This document shows positions 47,111 to 61,500 of a stretch of 64,000 bases of DNA, one piece after another. The notes under the pieces are model-generated. The model was not told the origin of the DNA. It ran no database searches and saw nothing but the letters and a program-made list of their open reading frames with translations. Made by a program: the position numbers and the translations under genes. The stretch spans positions 55,177,535-55,241,534 of the forward strand of contig JACSVZ010000015.1 of assembly GCA_014706295.1 (NCBI GenBank), given 5' to 3'. The stretch comes from Lycocorax pyrrhopterus obiensis (lineage: Eukaryota; Chordata; Aves; Passeriformes; Paradisaeidae). Every line of letters starts with the position of its first letter. Within the stretch, counting starts at the first letter, position 1.

Positions 47111-50100
47111 TTTGCTGTTCACCCCCCTGGCTTCTTGTGAAATTCTCTTGCATCTCTTCACTCAGTTAGCCTTACAATCAACCTCTACAAACATTTTCAT
47201 AACATGTCATGTTTTGTTGCCTCATTAACAACTCCGTTTTCACCCAAGCTTTCAGCATAGTTATGCGTCTCACTTCCTGGCCAGTATTTTCTCTCTAGTG
47301 TGGAAAATCAGCAATCTATTCCTTTCCTTCGTTTCCTGTATTTCAGTTAGCTGATAACCCACTTGAGGAGCTTCATTCCATAACCACTTTGTTGCTTTCA
47401 GAGGCTGATGTAAAGGGCTATTACAGTGGGGAGCCTGAATGGCTGGGTCATATACCTGGCGATAGTTCTGATGGAGTTGGGGATCTACAGTCCTTGGAAG
47501 AGCAGACTATCTGTCAAAGAATTCACAAACCTTTAATCATGTACTTTCATTCTTGGAAGTACTGCGTAAGAAAATCTATTGTCTCAGGTTCTTGGCCAAG
47601 GTGTTCAGCTGTATTATCAAGTTGCCACAAAAACTTTGTATTTCATCTATCATTTCTTTATCCAGAAGCAAGGTGTTGGTGCAGACATATACTCCCACTT
47701 TCTTCCACTCTTTGAGGCAGAGAAATGAGAAGTGTTTGGTCATTTGGGACTCATGCAGAAGTATGGCAGTGATATTGTAAAGTGAAATATTTATTACTTT
47801 TGTTTCAAATTGGGTAAGAATATCTAAACTATATCATGCTGGTTTCATGAAAACTCTGTCCGGTCAGCAGTGCATTGCTCTATCCTTTGAAAGCAAAGGT
47901 TGCACAATAGATAGAATTACAGGATTATTTTGAACAGTCTTTGAATAACTTGTTTTCTGACTGGCTTGTTGCTATAACCTCATGCTGCCCCCGATGTATT
48001 GTCTTTGGCTGGAAATTAGATACCAGCACAGAGCTGCAAACATCATCTGCAGAACATGAAATAGAAAATCTCAAATGCATTTGGAGCGAGGCTGCTCTAT
48101 ATATTAGATACAAAGAAGTGTACTTTGAGACTTAACGTTGTGGAAGTTGTATTTTCTTCCTTCAATTATTTAAACCACTTGAGCTTGTCTCTCAAACTTA
48201 ATAACACCATGAAAATCCCCTGGTGAAGCTACAGTTTATGCTACCAGGTAGGGTGTATTTTATTTTCTATTTCCTAAATTATTATTTGTCAGCAAGCACT
48301 CTAGATTGCTTTTCTGTAATTGCCTTCCATGTGATAGGTCCTCCAAGATGTTTTGTCTCTTAGACTCTTGGTTATGGAGAGCCCTTTACAAAAGAAATCT
48401 TTCTTATTCTGATTATTGCCAACTTCAGAAGGGGTTTGGTTTTTTTTCTCTTCGCTATGTCAATGTTTAGAAAGTGCTTGGATGTATGTAAAGAACTTTT
48501 TTACCTAAATCCCATGTAAAATTTATGAGAAACAGAATATTTTGAATAAAATAATTTTTTCTTTTAAGAATATAAAACATAATTAAGTTTTTTAATGAAA
48601 ACTTTCATATTGATATTGTTGGTCTAAAATGATCAGTCCAAGTATTTTACCTACTTCTAATATGAGCATTGTCAATTATGGACTCTGGCATGAACACATA
48701 GACAATAACATAGGTTTAACTTTTATTGATATTAGAAAATAATTGCCCCAATGAACAAATGAAAATATCCTAATGTTAAAATGTAGATCCTGGAAAGTCT
48801 GGCTTTATGCAAGGTTAATAAGGTTAAGTCTGTTTAATTATACAAAGCCAAGAGGTAGCTAGTGTCAGAAGTACTATGTGGTACCTCTACAATAAAGGCA
48901 GTAATGTAGGAGGAAAACATGGCTTAGTAATTTCAGAAGAGAAAAATAGTGCATATTTTTTATAGTTGAGGCAATTAGTCCAGATAGCAATCTGCTGGAG
49001 TGAGCTGCATTCTCCAGACACTGAAGGAAGGTTTTCGGGTACTTTTCAAAAGCAGATGCTACAGTTGTATGAGTAACTACTGAGTTATGAGTGGGACTTA
49101 GTGCTGTGCTGGAGGGTTTAGGCTGGATTGGGAGGACTGTAACTCCTGCCCAAGTTGTGCTTTGGGGTTTTAGCCACTTTGTAGATTTTGGCTGAGGTGT
49201 GTGTTTGAATTATGACTGAACAAGATGGCACATTTCACTCAAATCACCTGAATTTAGGTTGTTATCAGAGAGATGCTAGTGATGCCAAGGCTGATTTTAT
49301 GAGGTAGGTTGGATACTGTATTCCTTGCAGCCCCAAAACTGTTTCCGTGGCAGCAGAGTAGAGAAATCACCCCTGCTTATAACTGAAATGTTTTCAGAAC
49401 AAGGAGAGAAAAACTGATTTGTGACTTAAGGAGATATTTCAAAAATCCATTCAAGAACAGCCAGAAAAGAGCCAGCTAGTTGTAAGAAAAGGAGTGATTT
49501 AAAAGGGGGGAGTCGGTTGTTGGCTCTGGTCAGTTGGCCTAAACATGTCACAGGTAGGACCACAACAATAATTAATGTTGGGTCCATTGCTCTGAAAATC
49601 AACAGTAAAACACAGAAAGCTGCACAGTGCTGTGATGCAGCATGGGATGGATCTGGGAAGAAATCCTGTTGCAAACTTATGCTTTTATCCCTATATGGCC
49701 CATCTTGCAGTTAGACTCTTGTGAAACCTGGGAATTCTTCAGCCAGACCAAAGCTACGAGAAAACTGGGACACGTTACTGTCTAATTTCGGTCTTGGCTG
49801 AACCTTCTTTTTCAAAGTCCTGGTTTTCCTGTATGGAGATATAAAACATGTTAATAATGCAATTCATGAGAATGTGAAAACTCTCTGACACTTACAGGTT
49901 AGGAAGTCAGACTAAGCAGGACAGATGCATAAAATATGGGTTAGATCCTGCTGAATGGGAGGTCTAGCAGCACTATGGCTTCCTCTCAAGTGGCAGAGGT
50001 ACGTGTTTCGGTTTCAAGGACATGAAATTCATCCTCTGGCAACCTGTGTGGTATGGACCACTGTAAATCCCTCTCTAAACTTTCATTTAGAAAGAAGTGC

Positions 50101-53100
50101 TGGAGTCTGTCCGTAAAAGCTAACATTCTGTTTTCCCCAGTGATAAATTACCGTAACATTTGATAAACACAGTATGCCATAAGAGGGTATATCAGCCACT
50201 GTTATCAAAAGTTAATTTTCTAGACTAAATATTCATTTGGATCATTAGAGCTATTAAATCCTGTGTCAGGTTTTAAGGAGCTGGCTGTGCCTGAGTGCTA
50301 GAAGGAGCCTGAAAAGAATCATATCCTGTCAAGATAAATGATTGAACTGTTCAATGAACTCTTTGACTGGCATTGGTTCCAGTCATGCCAGCTGAAGCTC
50401 AATTCCTCTTTGTCTGTGTGGTCTTGTTTTCACCTTGCCTGTGGGGTGAAAGCAGTTTGATGTGACCCCCTCACTGACGGAGGCATGAGCCTAACCTCTA
50501 TTTACACCCCGTCATAATGGGGAGCTGGCAAACACTGCTGCCTGCCGCTGCTCTCCTCATTTCCCCTGCTTTATTTTTTTGTCAAATAGTCAGAAGTTGT
50601 GCATTCTAATAATAATCTAATTAGCATAGTAGGCTTATAACGTCTTGTTTATGTTGTCTACTCTATTTTGAACAAAAAGAAGCAAAGAAAATATGTTCTT
50701 TTGTATAGCTTAAGTACTGCCTTAGGGACTGCATATGATGTGGAGCAATAAGGTAACTGGATAATGTACGTAGAATTTTGTCCTTTTGAAATTAAAATTT
50801 GAGATGTGAGCTAATTCCATGGTGTACAAAGCCTGAGGCTCACACTCTGATTAGGAAGTTGGTGTGTGACACTTGATACCTGATTTATTTTTTGGCCTTC
50901 AGCAAACCTTCTCCTAACAAGTTGAGTTTGTTGATAGTGCTGTATGTTTACATTGACGCTAAACTCATTTATTTTCTGTAACAGTAAAACTATTGTTCAG
51001 CCGTTTTTCTTTATGGCCAGACTTTCTGTGTCATCTACTGCCTCCTGCTTCCTCCCTCCCTCCCTTTCTCTCTGCTTCACTGATTGTTTCTTGGACCAGA
51101 CCAGAAATGCCAATGCAGTCAAGTACCCCAAGATCTCCCTACCCCATGCTCTGACGGTGACTGACCCGGAGCACTGGGAGTTCAGTGGAAACGTGCATGT
51201 GCCCTGGGAAATAGAAGGGAGAAAAGATTTGCTGGGGACTCTTCTGGAAAAGAACTGTGTGGATTTCAGGATTTTCAGGCAAAGTGAGACACTGCAGGTC
51301 CACTTGAATGTATTGTTGCATTATCACGCGGCAGGGCCGTGTTTTACTCAGCGGTGACTGCCTCCTGACAGTGATTTATCACCATAATGTGTATCAAGTT
51401 TGTGACCTACAGCAGTGACTGATAGCTCCCCTAGAATTCACACAAGGGAAGAAAAGAAGCCTTATTTATAACTACAAAGGAAAGAGGTGATTCTGAAAAG
51501 AAAGAGAGGAAGGAAGGAAAAACGCACTGATAAATCTCCTTTGCATTTTGAGGGATCATTTCTACCTCTACAAGGAGATAAGTTATAAATAGAACAACAA
51601 TATATATACACCATTCTTTTATGACTACATTAAAGGGAAACAAGATGCAAATGAGATGGAACAGTGTGAGGAGACAGCTAAAAACCTATTGCATAATAAA
51701 TGCAAATATTATGTTAGAAAATAAAGAGTCGCTTTGTAAATAATAGAAAAAGAAAAAAATATTTTTAATCTATTCAATCTATAATTCAGATTGCTAAATT
51801 GTTTTGAATGTAAATCCTGATGTGAGCAAAGAGAGCAGGGACAAGTTATGTTTGTTTCTCTTGAGCAATTTACATGCGTCCCTACCAGAAGGGATATCTA
51901 GTGACAACTGAGTCACAGTGCTGCTGTTACTATGCCGCAGGTGGAAGAAAGCCCCTAAATTTGAGGCTGTGGAGAAGACACTAAATCAAATTGCCTGAAA
52001 GAATAAAAATCATTGTCTTCTGAGGGTGCTGCTGGAAATGGAGTAGATGTGAGGAAGAAATCCTTGGTAATGATCAGAGGGAGCCTTAGCAACTCCTTCC
52101 CCAGCATGCCTAATCTCTGCCTTCCAGGTCCAGGAGATGGGGAGTGATTTAGATGGTCATGTGTCTGGCCACTGAGACCAGCAGAAGGTCTCTCTTCATA
52201 TCTCTTACACTGTAACACCTCAGAGAGGAAAACTTCTACTTCTCCCCCTTGTCTTCCTTTGTCCTCTTTGTATTAATCCTGGAAGGTTAAAATATGCAAA
52301 TTAGTTCATGGCTTTTAATCCTGTTTCGGACCTGCTGTCACGTAAGCTGGTAAAGTGTTGCATGCTCTGTAACACTTCACTTTTTGGGTCCAAAGATTGC
52401 TTCTGCTACCATGAGTCATCAGTGAGAGTGAGCTGTGGGAAAGTGGCACTTCTGCTGTGCCAAAGTTGTACTCTACTACTAGTCCTGAGTGGCCCATATG
52501 TGGTATGAGGGACACCTGGAGTCAGCCATAGATGGGCGTACATGTAACAGACCTGATTAGATACCTCCAGAAAATGTTCTTCTTTCCTGTGAGATGATAC
52601 CTAGTTACAGCAAAGACGGTTTTTAGGAAAGAACAAATTATCGAAACTGCATATTTCAACATTTTCTAGACAAAATTTTTATTTCCATGCTTTGGTACAC
52701 TTAAAATGATCAAAAGAAAACATTCCAGCTGGATTTTCCCTTCTTTCTCTCCCCATGGCTCTTGATTTGCAAACCTTTTCAGGATTTTGGCTTTTTGTTC
52801 CATTGAGACGAGGAAGAGTTTGGAGCCTCAGATTGGCAGTGGGGAGGAAGGCTGCCCAGCTTGGCTCTCACTTCCCGTGGTGTGGTTGTAAGGATTCACA
52901 CACATCAGCAAGGCAAAGCCTTGCAGTGTGATATCCTGACTGCCTTCTGGTCCCCGAGTGGGGCTCCAGCATGTAGCAGCAGCTCATGGCAGAGAAGTTC
53001 CATGCTAAAGCCCTTTCTCAGAGCACCTTTGCATGCACAGCAAAGCCTTTTTACTTGTCCTTTCCTCAGTGGCTCAGGGTTTGTCCCCTACATTGCGATG

Positions 53101-53859
53101 AGCTTCGTGCTTCCAGGGGCTGCTTGGTTTTGGAGTAAGCCATGAACTTAGAGCACCAATTGCATTAATTGCTTTCACGCCAGCATATTTCCATTGTTGC
53201 TGCCATTATAGTTGTGTAATGTTTCTTCTCTCTCTTCTTTCATGGCTTTCTTTGCCTTGACAGGCTCAGTCAGATTCCCTCATTCACATCTGCTAATGTG
53301 AGGGCTGAATAGAATAAATCTATGCAATGATGGCTTCAGAAAAGAGGGGAGGAGGACGATGGAGGGAGACCTGTCTCAAAAAATAATTTCTGTGTAAGAA
53401 GAGTGCGATTTCAAGAAACAATTTCAGTTAGTTTGTCCCAAGCAAGATGGTTGTGGAATGAGTAGTAAGAGGCCCCCAAATCCAAAAGTCTTATCGCCCC
53501 CCTGTTCCTTTTTTCCTCAACTTAAAAGTCACCGAAGCGAAGGAACAGACAATGCACAGATTACTTTATTTGGCTTCGTCAGGTTTGCCAGGAGAGGAGA
53601 GTGCTGCCAAGCTCCCCAAGACAAGCTATGCTGGGTGCTTGCCCTTGTGCCAGTGTGAAGACAAAAAAAAATCAGGAGCCTTGAAAAGAAGCTGGTGCAG
53701 CACATGGCTCTTTCCCACTCCTCACAAATGATGGCTGTTGTGCTCGTTAACCTCTTCTGGGGCTCAGTCAGTTCATGCTGTGCAGCAGCAGAGAGCTGAA
53801 TGAAATAAAAGGCTCACAGGACCCATAGAAACGCCATAACTCCTTCATTCCCAACACAC
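47111..53859. other. Intergenic, no recognised gene
   Basis: A short (TCCC)n tract lies at about 51052-51066, inside a 137-codon plus-strand open frame (50944-51357) that I could not assign. No other feature could be supported. Confidence 0.55.
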
Positions 53860-54065
53860 AGGCGAAGGCCGCCTTCCTCGTGGAATGCCAAGTGCCTCTC
53901 GTCAAACTCTTAATAAGTCAATCCTGGCTCCATGTGGCGGTGACAGCTCGGATTCCAGCACAGGCGCGTGGGGCCAAGCCCGGCTCCTGATTTACCCCAC
54001 CGGCTTTGGCAAGACACCTCAGGCTCGTGCTTGGCTTCGCTCTGCCCACACGCTCGAATGAGTCT
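53860..54065. promoter_or_regulatory. Small CpG-enriched cluster
   Basis: About 14 CpGs occur within 200 bases, standing out from the CpG-poor neighbourhood. No open frame or repeat explains it. It could be a short regulatory element. The function is not known. Confidence 0.3.
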
Positions 54066-56740
54066 GAGTCTCCTTCAGACATGGGTTCAGCTTAGTTAAA
54101 CCAGCCCTGTCTCTGTGCAAAGCCTAGTCCTGCTCAGATCCTTAGCAGGGATCTAAAAGGAGACATGTAATGAGCTTTTAGCTTATAAAATCATTAAATA
54201 ACTCCGTAACATCCCTCATAAAAAAATGTCTTTTTTATCCAGTGTCTACGGTTCTGATAAATGAAAGAGAATCTCTTCTTTGTGCTTATACGTGAACAAA
54301 GGGGACTGTACAGGCTGATCCGAGGCCCACAGAAATGAAAGGAAAACCAAAGGCTTCAAGGCACTTCAAATGTAGGCTCTTCTAACTAGTAGCCTTTGAT
54401 TTTAAGGATTTTTATCTCAAACTCAAGAGGACAAAGCTACTGTTTAAAATGAACTATGAGCAGTTGAAGGGCATGATAAACTCCCATCTGAGTCTGTATG
54501 CCACAAACAGACTAAGATATGAGCTCTGATATTTAAAACAAAAGGGAAGAAAATTTGAAACAAAGCATAGGTCTGATTAGGAAAATCTCAGAAAACATAA
54601 TAAGGAAAAAAAAAAGCTGTGGCAATTTGAATGATACAGGGAAACATATTGTACCGCAACTGAATGTTTTCCTTTAACATTTTTCACCTGAGTTTATATA
54701 TCAAAGGGCAAAATACGCAGAAAAAAAAAAAAAGGAAGAAAATGCCGCTGCAGCAAAACATATAATAAAACATGTGAAATACATTTAATGGTGGAGTATT
54801 AGTGTATTGCCTTGGACCTCAAACTACAATATTATCCAATGCTTCTTAGATGGCAGTGAGCGCAGGATGAAGAGCTGCTTTCCGTGTCTTGTGGTTCTGT
54901 TGCCTGTCTGGATGAGGAACTATTGCTGGAATCACCCTTTTCCTTTTTTACCCATACCAGGTCCAAATCAGCATTGATTCACTGAATTCTGTGAGCTGTC
55001 GGAAGGTGCCCTTTCTCTTGAATAAGTGAATACCTTGTTTTGCTGTCAGAAGCTGAAGGATGTGTTCCCCTGATTCCTTGGTTAAGATGAGAAAGCTTTC
55101 TAGGATCACCATGCAATGAGAAGTAACCAGATTAAGAGCTTATAAATGACAGCAATTTTCAATTTGAAAATGACATACAAAGTGGGGTTTTTTGAATAAT
55201 CCTGTACATCTTTACAGGAAATATCATGAGAAAGTTTATATCTTGTCTGACTTAACCTTGGAGAGAAGCATGTAATTGAATTTACTTTTGTTTCATTTCA
55301 GTTTAAATCCATGAATGTCTATGTGCCGGTCTTACATTTGGTATGTAAAAACTAGAAAGCAAAGCCTAGTTAAGAGAAGCAACAGCAAAATGGTATGAGT
55401 GTTTCTAAGGGATGAAAAGTGTGTGGTCTTCATTCAGATTTCAAACTGGTTTGACCCCATGTCATCCTATTGGCTTTAGTTATTGTCCTGATTTATGTTA
55501 GCACAGACAAGAGCAGGATTAGATATAAATGTGGTAGTCCATTGTTTAGATGAAACATGTTTGTTTTTCATTGCAGCATTCAGAGAAGTTGACTAGAACT
55601 AAATAATTTGAAATATCTTCTTTTTTTTTTTTTAGAAAAGAGGTGTCTAAACCCATCTGTAGGCTCATTTTATGCCAAATTTAAAATTAGGGATTGAAAC
55701 ATTAAAAAAACCCCATAGTCCTGGATCATTAACAAAACACTCTTAGACATATTTCTATCCTGTTTTTCAGTAATTAACATACATGAAAAGATGAAGTTTT
55801 TAAATGAACTACAAATTTTATCATCTGCAGATGCTGAGATTATACTTTTGGTGACATGTACCCAATTAACTTAAAAATTATTTTAAAAGTGCTATCTGCC
55901 TTTTCACGTGTACCTAACTTACCAGAACATTGCACCGTTACTAAAGTTCACCAGAGTATGCATATTCTTATAATGAGCAGCTTTTCAGAAAAGAGAGTAA
56001 TTGCTTGCAAGCTGAACATAAAATAAGGCTGGCTTAACTTGGCTGATTTTTTTGAGTTTTAATATAGTTGGGGAAAAGATGTCTTCACTTGTGTACCACC
56101 CTACGGCCACTGGGACTAGGTAGAGCCTGCTGAGTGTAGAATATGGTCCTTATTTTAAAGTCTAATACGGCTTAAAATTAGAAAGCGATATGAATAATAT
56201 AGATCACATTTCTATTCTTAACCTGGGCTGGTGAAACTTGGTGAACCAGTAACAGCCAATGGACAGCACTCAGGTATATGTGGCACTGGGTAACATGAGG
56301 AGCCCAATGGAGCATGGCAGCATGTCAGGAATATGTTGGATCATGAAGATAGGCATGAAATCCATGGAGAAGACATCTCTTTAAAAGGCAAGTGGGGGTA
56401 GATAAGAATCTTTCCATACCATGGAGCCTGGTGCAGTAGCCACTGATGTTCTCTGTTTTAACCCCGATGAACTTTAATAGGAGCAAAATGGGGCCAAGAT
56501 CTTCTAGATCAGAAGTGGTCTGTTTCATGTACTTGCTGCCTCCCCCTCTCCTGCCGGGTGACATTTCTGCAAGGTCTCTTCCAAAGGTGCTGTGATGCTG
56601 AGTCAGGCCCAGTCTGATACTTGTCCTCAGCCCTGGGGACACAGAGAGGGGAGGAGACAGAGCAGAAGACTGGCTGGGGAAGGTGGAAGGACTGGAGAGA
56701 TCAAAGGAAAGAAATGCGGAAGAGGAACTTTCCTAAGTAA
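54066..56740. other. Intergenic, nothing recognised
   Basis: AT-leaning sequence with homopolymer A and T runs (for example about 54721-54733 and 55621-55635). No gene or element was identified. Confidence 0.6.
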
Positions 56741-57038
56741 GAAGTGATAGGACAAGAGGAAGAATCCTCAAATTGCACCAAGAAAGGTTTAGATTGGATA
56801 CCAGAAAAAATTTCTTCATTGAAAGGTTTGTCTTCTTTGGAACAGGCTGCCCAGGGAAGTGAAGGAGTCACCACCCTTGGAGGTATTGAAAAGATGTGTA
56901 GATGTAGAGCTTAGAGACATGGTTTAACGGTGAACTTGGCAGTGCTTGGCACTTTTGGACTTGGCATACTTGGCAGTTTACGGTTTGAATCGATGATCCT
57001 CAAGGTCTTTTCCAACCTCAATGATTCTATGAGTCTAT
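56741..57038 (+). mobile_element. CR1 LINE 3' end (5'-truncated)
   Basis: It shows the hallmark avian CR1 tail: AGTGATAGGACAAGAGGA, then AGGTTTAGATTGGATACCAG, AACAGGCTGCCCAGGGAAG, GGAGTCACCACCC, ACATGGTTTA, and the terminal CAATGATTCTATGAGTCTAT. The element is strongly 5'-truncated, as is normal for CR1. Near the end it carries extra copies of a CTTGGCA word not expected in the usual GACTTGGCAGTGCTGGG context. Confidence 0.92.
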
Positions 57039-57039
57039 A

Positions 57040-58485
57040 TATTGGCTTCAGGCTATATTTTGTGACCTTCAACTTGTGATGTGGTCCCAGTGAACAAAGC
57101 TTTGTGGAGTCTTCCTCTCAGACTGATGTGAGACAGTGATGAAAGGAAGTTATCTTCTTTGTGCTATCTCTTTCCCATAAAATATAATTGCAGAAATTGA
57201 ACATGATACTGTGTTAAAGATATGGCTTGTCAGATAATTATGCCTCTGCCTCTGGGTTTTATACTTCTGTTCCTAGTTTTGTGTAAGCTGTTTTAAAATG
57301 CCACATCAAATTATGCTGGGAACATAAACATTGTGAAAAAGATGTGTAAGAGTTAAGAAACACTGCAATTGAATCACCTTCAGCAATCTCCTGCAGTATA
57401 TATGCTATCATACGGCTTTTAGTTGAAGAATGACACTCGGGTTTGCAAAAGAATCCCACTGAAAGGTGAACAGACCATTTTAGAAAAGCTTTTTAAGAAC
57501 ACTTGTAAGTTTGTTTGGTTTTTCTTTTTTCTGTTTTTTTTTCGCCTGAAAGACTGGAAATAGAAGTTTAATAAATAGGTGAACTAGAAGCCTTGCTTAT
57601 ACGATATTTAGTGGGGCTAAACCGTGATGCAACAGTGTAAATGCTCCTCTCGACACACAGTGGAGCTGCCTCTCAACCTGCTGCAATGGTTACTACTGCC
57701 ACGTATCTGTAGCAGTGTGCTCTCAGCATGGCAGAAGAAATTATCATTTATCCAGATTCTTTGTGAACTTTGGAGCTTGTACTGTGTTTTGTGCTGCTGA
57801 AGCCTGGGTGGTTTTAGTGCCTGAAGCACAAAGTTAGCCTCAAACTCCGTGGTGACCTGCAACCACTGCCTGCAGGGTAAAGGCAGCCTCACTGTCAATC
57901 ACTGAACTTGAACTTCATATTTATAATGAAATTTCCTAGAGCTGATTCCCTCTCTGCTTTAAGAATTAAATGTACAGAAGGATAGCCTCGTAACAGGAAA
58001 ACATATGGACGTTCTGGTATTTTGGAGTCCCTTGAGGATGGAGTTTCTTGGGAAAAAAAAAAAAGGTAGGCGTTACAAAGATTATGTGCCTTAGCATGAG
58101 GAATCAGACTGATTAATACAGAGCTTCTTCAGGCAGAATGACGTCCCCAAACACCACAATGTTTCAGAAAGAAAAGCCATACAGAAAATTGCAAATAAAT
58201 GCTCTGCCAGTGGTGAAATTCTCCAAAGTGTGTGAAGCCTTAAATGCGGCACCATTTTGTGCTTGTGAACAGTGTGTGCTTGTAAAAGAGGGCTGCACAA
58301 AAAGTCTCGTCATTTCTGTAGGTGATAGTTAGCTCCATATTCTGGCATGTTTCAGTAGTTTCAGTTAAATCTGGCAGGGCAGACTAGGTGTGAAACTGTG
58401 CTGAGGAATGTCACACTAAAGCTGTATCAGAAACCAAAATGAAAGATAAAGTATTTTGAGTGAGCTGAGGTTATACCTTTCATTA
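57040..58485. other. Intergenic, nothing recognised
   Basis: No gene, RNA or element could be supported in this stretch. Confidence 0.6.
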
Positions 58486-58533
58486 TTTGAGAGGCAACTA
58501 ACTTTTTGAGAGGCAACTAATTTTTTGAGAGTT
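58486..58533. repeat. 19-bp tandem repeat, about 2.4 copies
   Basis: TTTGAGAGGCAACTAA units in tandem at a 19-base period, with a partial third copy ending in GAGAGTTAG. Confidence 0.85.
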
Positions 58534-61500
58534 AGTTTGTGACTGCATCTCAGAGCCAAACACCTCACAATGTTGAGCAATTCAGAAATAATGCCAAACA
58601 GCACAGCTAGACTTTGCCAATCCACAGAATTACCCTTTTCAGGATGAAATTTGCATTAAAGGATCAACAGTTCCCTGAAACATGGTTGTGTTGGATTTGC
58701 AGTCAGAACATCAAGAAAAAAAAAGAGAGGCTGAGACCTAAAGAGAGATCTTGTTGTCAGAGCCCAAAGAGGACAAAACCTGCACCATTGTCGCAGGAAG
58801 CAAAAAGCAGGACAAGGTCCAGCATGGATGGAAGTGCACAAAAGTTGGGGTAGGTGGGGCTGTCTTGTGAGAAGCAGGACCCTGCAGCCAGGGGAGGTGA
58901 GGCCGGTGCAGGTGCCCATTGTCACCACTCCCATGGATGCTGTCCCAGTGAGTACCACACTGCTCGCTGGTGAGCAGGAGGACCTTAGTGCAAAACTGGT
59001 GCGTTGGCAGAGGCAGGAGTCTGGCTGATCAAACTAAAGCCATTAGGAAAGGGAGAGGTTAAATCAGAGCTCCTTCTGATTGAAAGAAGATTGAAAATAC
59101 CTATTGAGTCTCCTTCCTTGCTACATGATTCCCAAAACAATGTGGTAAGCAGTGTCTCTTATAAAGAGAGAATTACTGGGTTATGTGTGCTAATTAGGGT
59201 TCTGATAGACATTGTCTGTTGATTTGTCTATCAGCCTCCTGATTAACATTCTTATTTCTCCATGAAGAAAAGCACTGAAAGATAGCTTGAGTCTTTCTTT
59301 TCCTGCTGTCAGCTGGCTGAGCAAAGAGAGGAAACCATTGCTATGGGTGCCTGCCTGGCTCCTGGGTGTTTCTGTGTTTGAATTTCCTGCTTGTGACAGC
59401 ATAATGTGATTTTTCTTCTCTTTACTATGTTTACAAACATTTCCATTATCTGAGGAATCAAGCACAATACTCACCTAAGGCTGCTTGTGATGAATTATTA
59501 ATCTCAGGGCACTCTGACAGAGAGTTGCTCAAAGCATTGTCAGGGGCAGTAAAAAAAGCAAATCCAGCCTACGGTTCTTAGAAAATGATGAATTTAAATA
59601 CAAAGCAATTATTTATGAAGACAAATACTAGCGTAGGGTTGCCTGTCACCAGCTTTGTTTTGATCATTGATGCTGAAGTGCAAAGTTGCACTCCTTGCTC
59701 TCTTTGGCGACAGAGATTATGAGAGTTTATTTTTGGAAATAAGAAGAAAAGAAGAAGCATGGGAAAATATGGCCATTCCTTTTTTTTGTATTTGTTTTTG
59801 GCAGTGCCACTTTAGAGGAACACTTCCCCTTTAAATAAAAATTTTCCTTGTTGTCAGCTTATTTCTCTACATGATTTTAAATCTTTCTAATAGTAAAGAA
59901 AAAGTAAACGGGATTTTGTTAGTTCTATGGCATTTGTAGCAATGCAGGGAAGAAAAATAACCCACGCCATGAGCAAACATGGGATAGATGGAGGATACTT
60001 TGGAGCGGAATGATGCACAAATGAAGAGTAAAGAAATAAGAGAAACAACGGAAGAGACAAAGACTCAGAAATTAAACCCTAGATAAATTATTCTAAAAAA
60101 ACCTCCAAAACCTGCAAGTACAAATATCTCAATTATCTTATATTTGTGAAAGATGCGGTGCGCAGTCATGTTTTCCATTTTCACTTTGTCTTTCTTGAAA
60201 AGGCTACTGTTATTTTTCCCACTAGCATTGATCAATGCAATGGAAAGCCTGTTTTCAAATAAGATTGTTTATTAGAGGATAAAAAAATTGAAGGTTATTT
60301 AAGGAAGCATTGACCCTGTTATTGAGTCTGTGACCATGGGAGGTAGGAGAACACGAGAAGAAGAGGCCATGCTAATAGACTGCAGTAACAAGATAACTCT
60401 TATGTATATAGCTGTCTCGAGACGCTTTTAACAAGATATATACCATAAAGGGGAAAAAGCTGTTTATTGGTAAAGGTCAGTGTATATTTGCTCTCCTGGT
60501 TTTGCTCTGCACCCAGGATGAAATGACTGTACGCAAGAGTCCCTACAACTCATGCCAGGCTCTTGAACTGAAGTGCTGTGATTCAAGAGACTTAGAAAAA
60601 CAGCTTGTAGCTTCTTCTATCATACCCATACGGCCCTTCAGAATTGGTGTGTCAACATTTAGGCCTCTGATTGCAATTTCACCTGTGCACTCACCTGCAT
60701 TTATATTCCTTCTCTGCAAATGGAGGGCAGGTGGTGCTTAGTCTTTGCTTAAAAGGAGGCACCCCTCATCCCCTTCTCACTGGGTATCTATAACCTCTCT
60801 TTAGTTCCTGCTCCTCTACCCCCAGCAGTGGCTGTAATTTTTTAAAGCCGCTGAGAAATGTAAGAGTTCTAAATCTCAGAGAAATATCTGAAATGTGCGT
60901 TTGTTGAAAATGCTTCTGTTGGTTTTGAAATGGGACATAGGCCATACAAGACTTGCTTTTATCAGCTCTATCCTTACATCTCCAGAGATTATTTTCACAG
61001 GCATTGTAGACCAGCTGGGCTCCATTTACACCTTTTCTCCTAGACAAAGACAGGAGATGATGTCAAGTGAATCCACAGAGTTCTGGGACGCACTGGGTGT
61101 TATGATGATACATTAAAACATTGATGTTGCAGTCGCATCCGTTCTCTCTCTCACATGCACACAAGAAATATTGAATTGGGGATTGTATGTTCTCACCCAA
61201 AACAATGAGTTAAGAGGTGTATTGAAAAAATTGAGACTGGCTGACAGTATCAAACTTCAGACCCGCATAGCAAATACAGTGTATTTGTCAGTTCACAGTA
61301 AACCATCTCATTGTCGTGTAACAGACAGCATGGAGCATGTTAGTCTATGTAAACATCCAATTTGCCTACTTGTAATGAAAATGCTGTTTTCTGGGAATGC
61401 TGCTGCAGTGTTTTACATGCTCTCTTGCTCTCATGTACATGTTATATGAAAGGACGCTCTTTTCATAACTGAAAAATATCACTGGAGAATAGGCAGTTTT

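Noticed and set aside
56325..56642. 105-codon minus-strand frame next to the CR1 element
   Set aside because: No domain or splice context, and the composition is ordinary. Chance is the simplest explanation.
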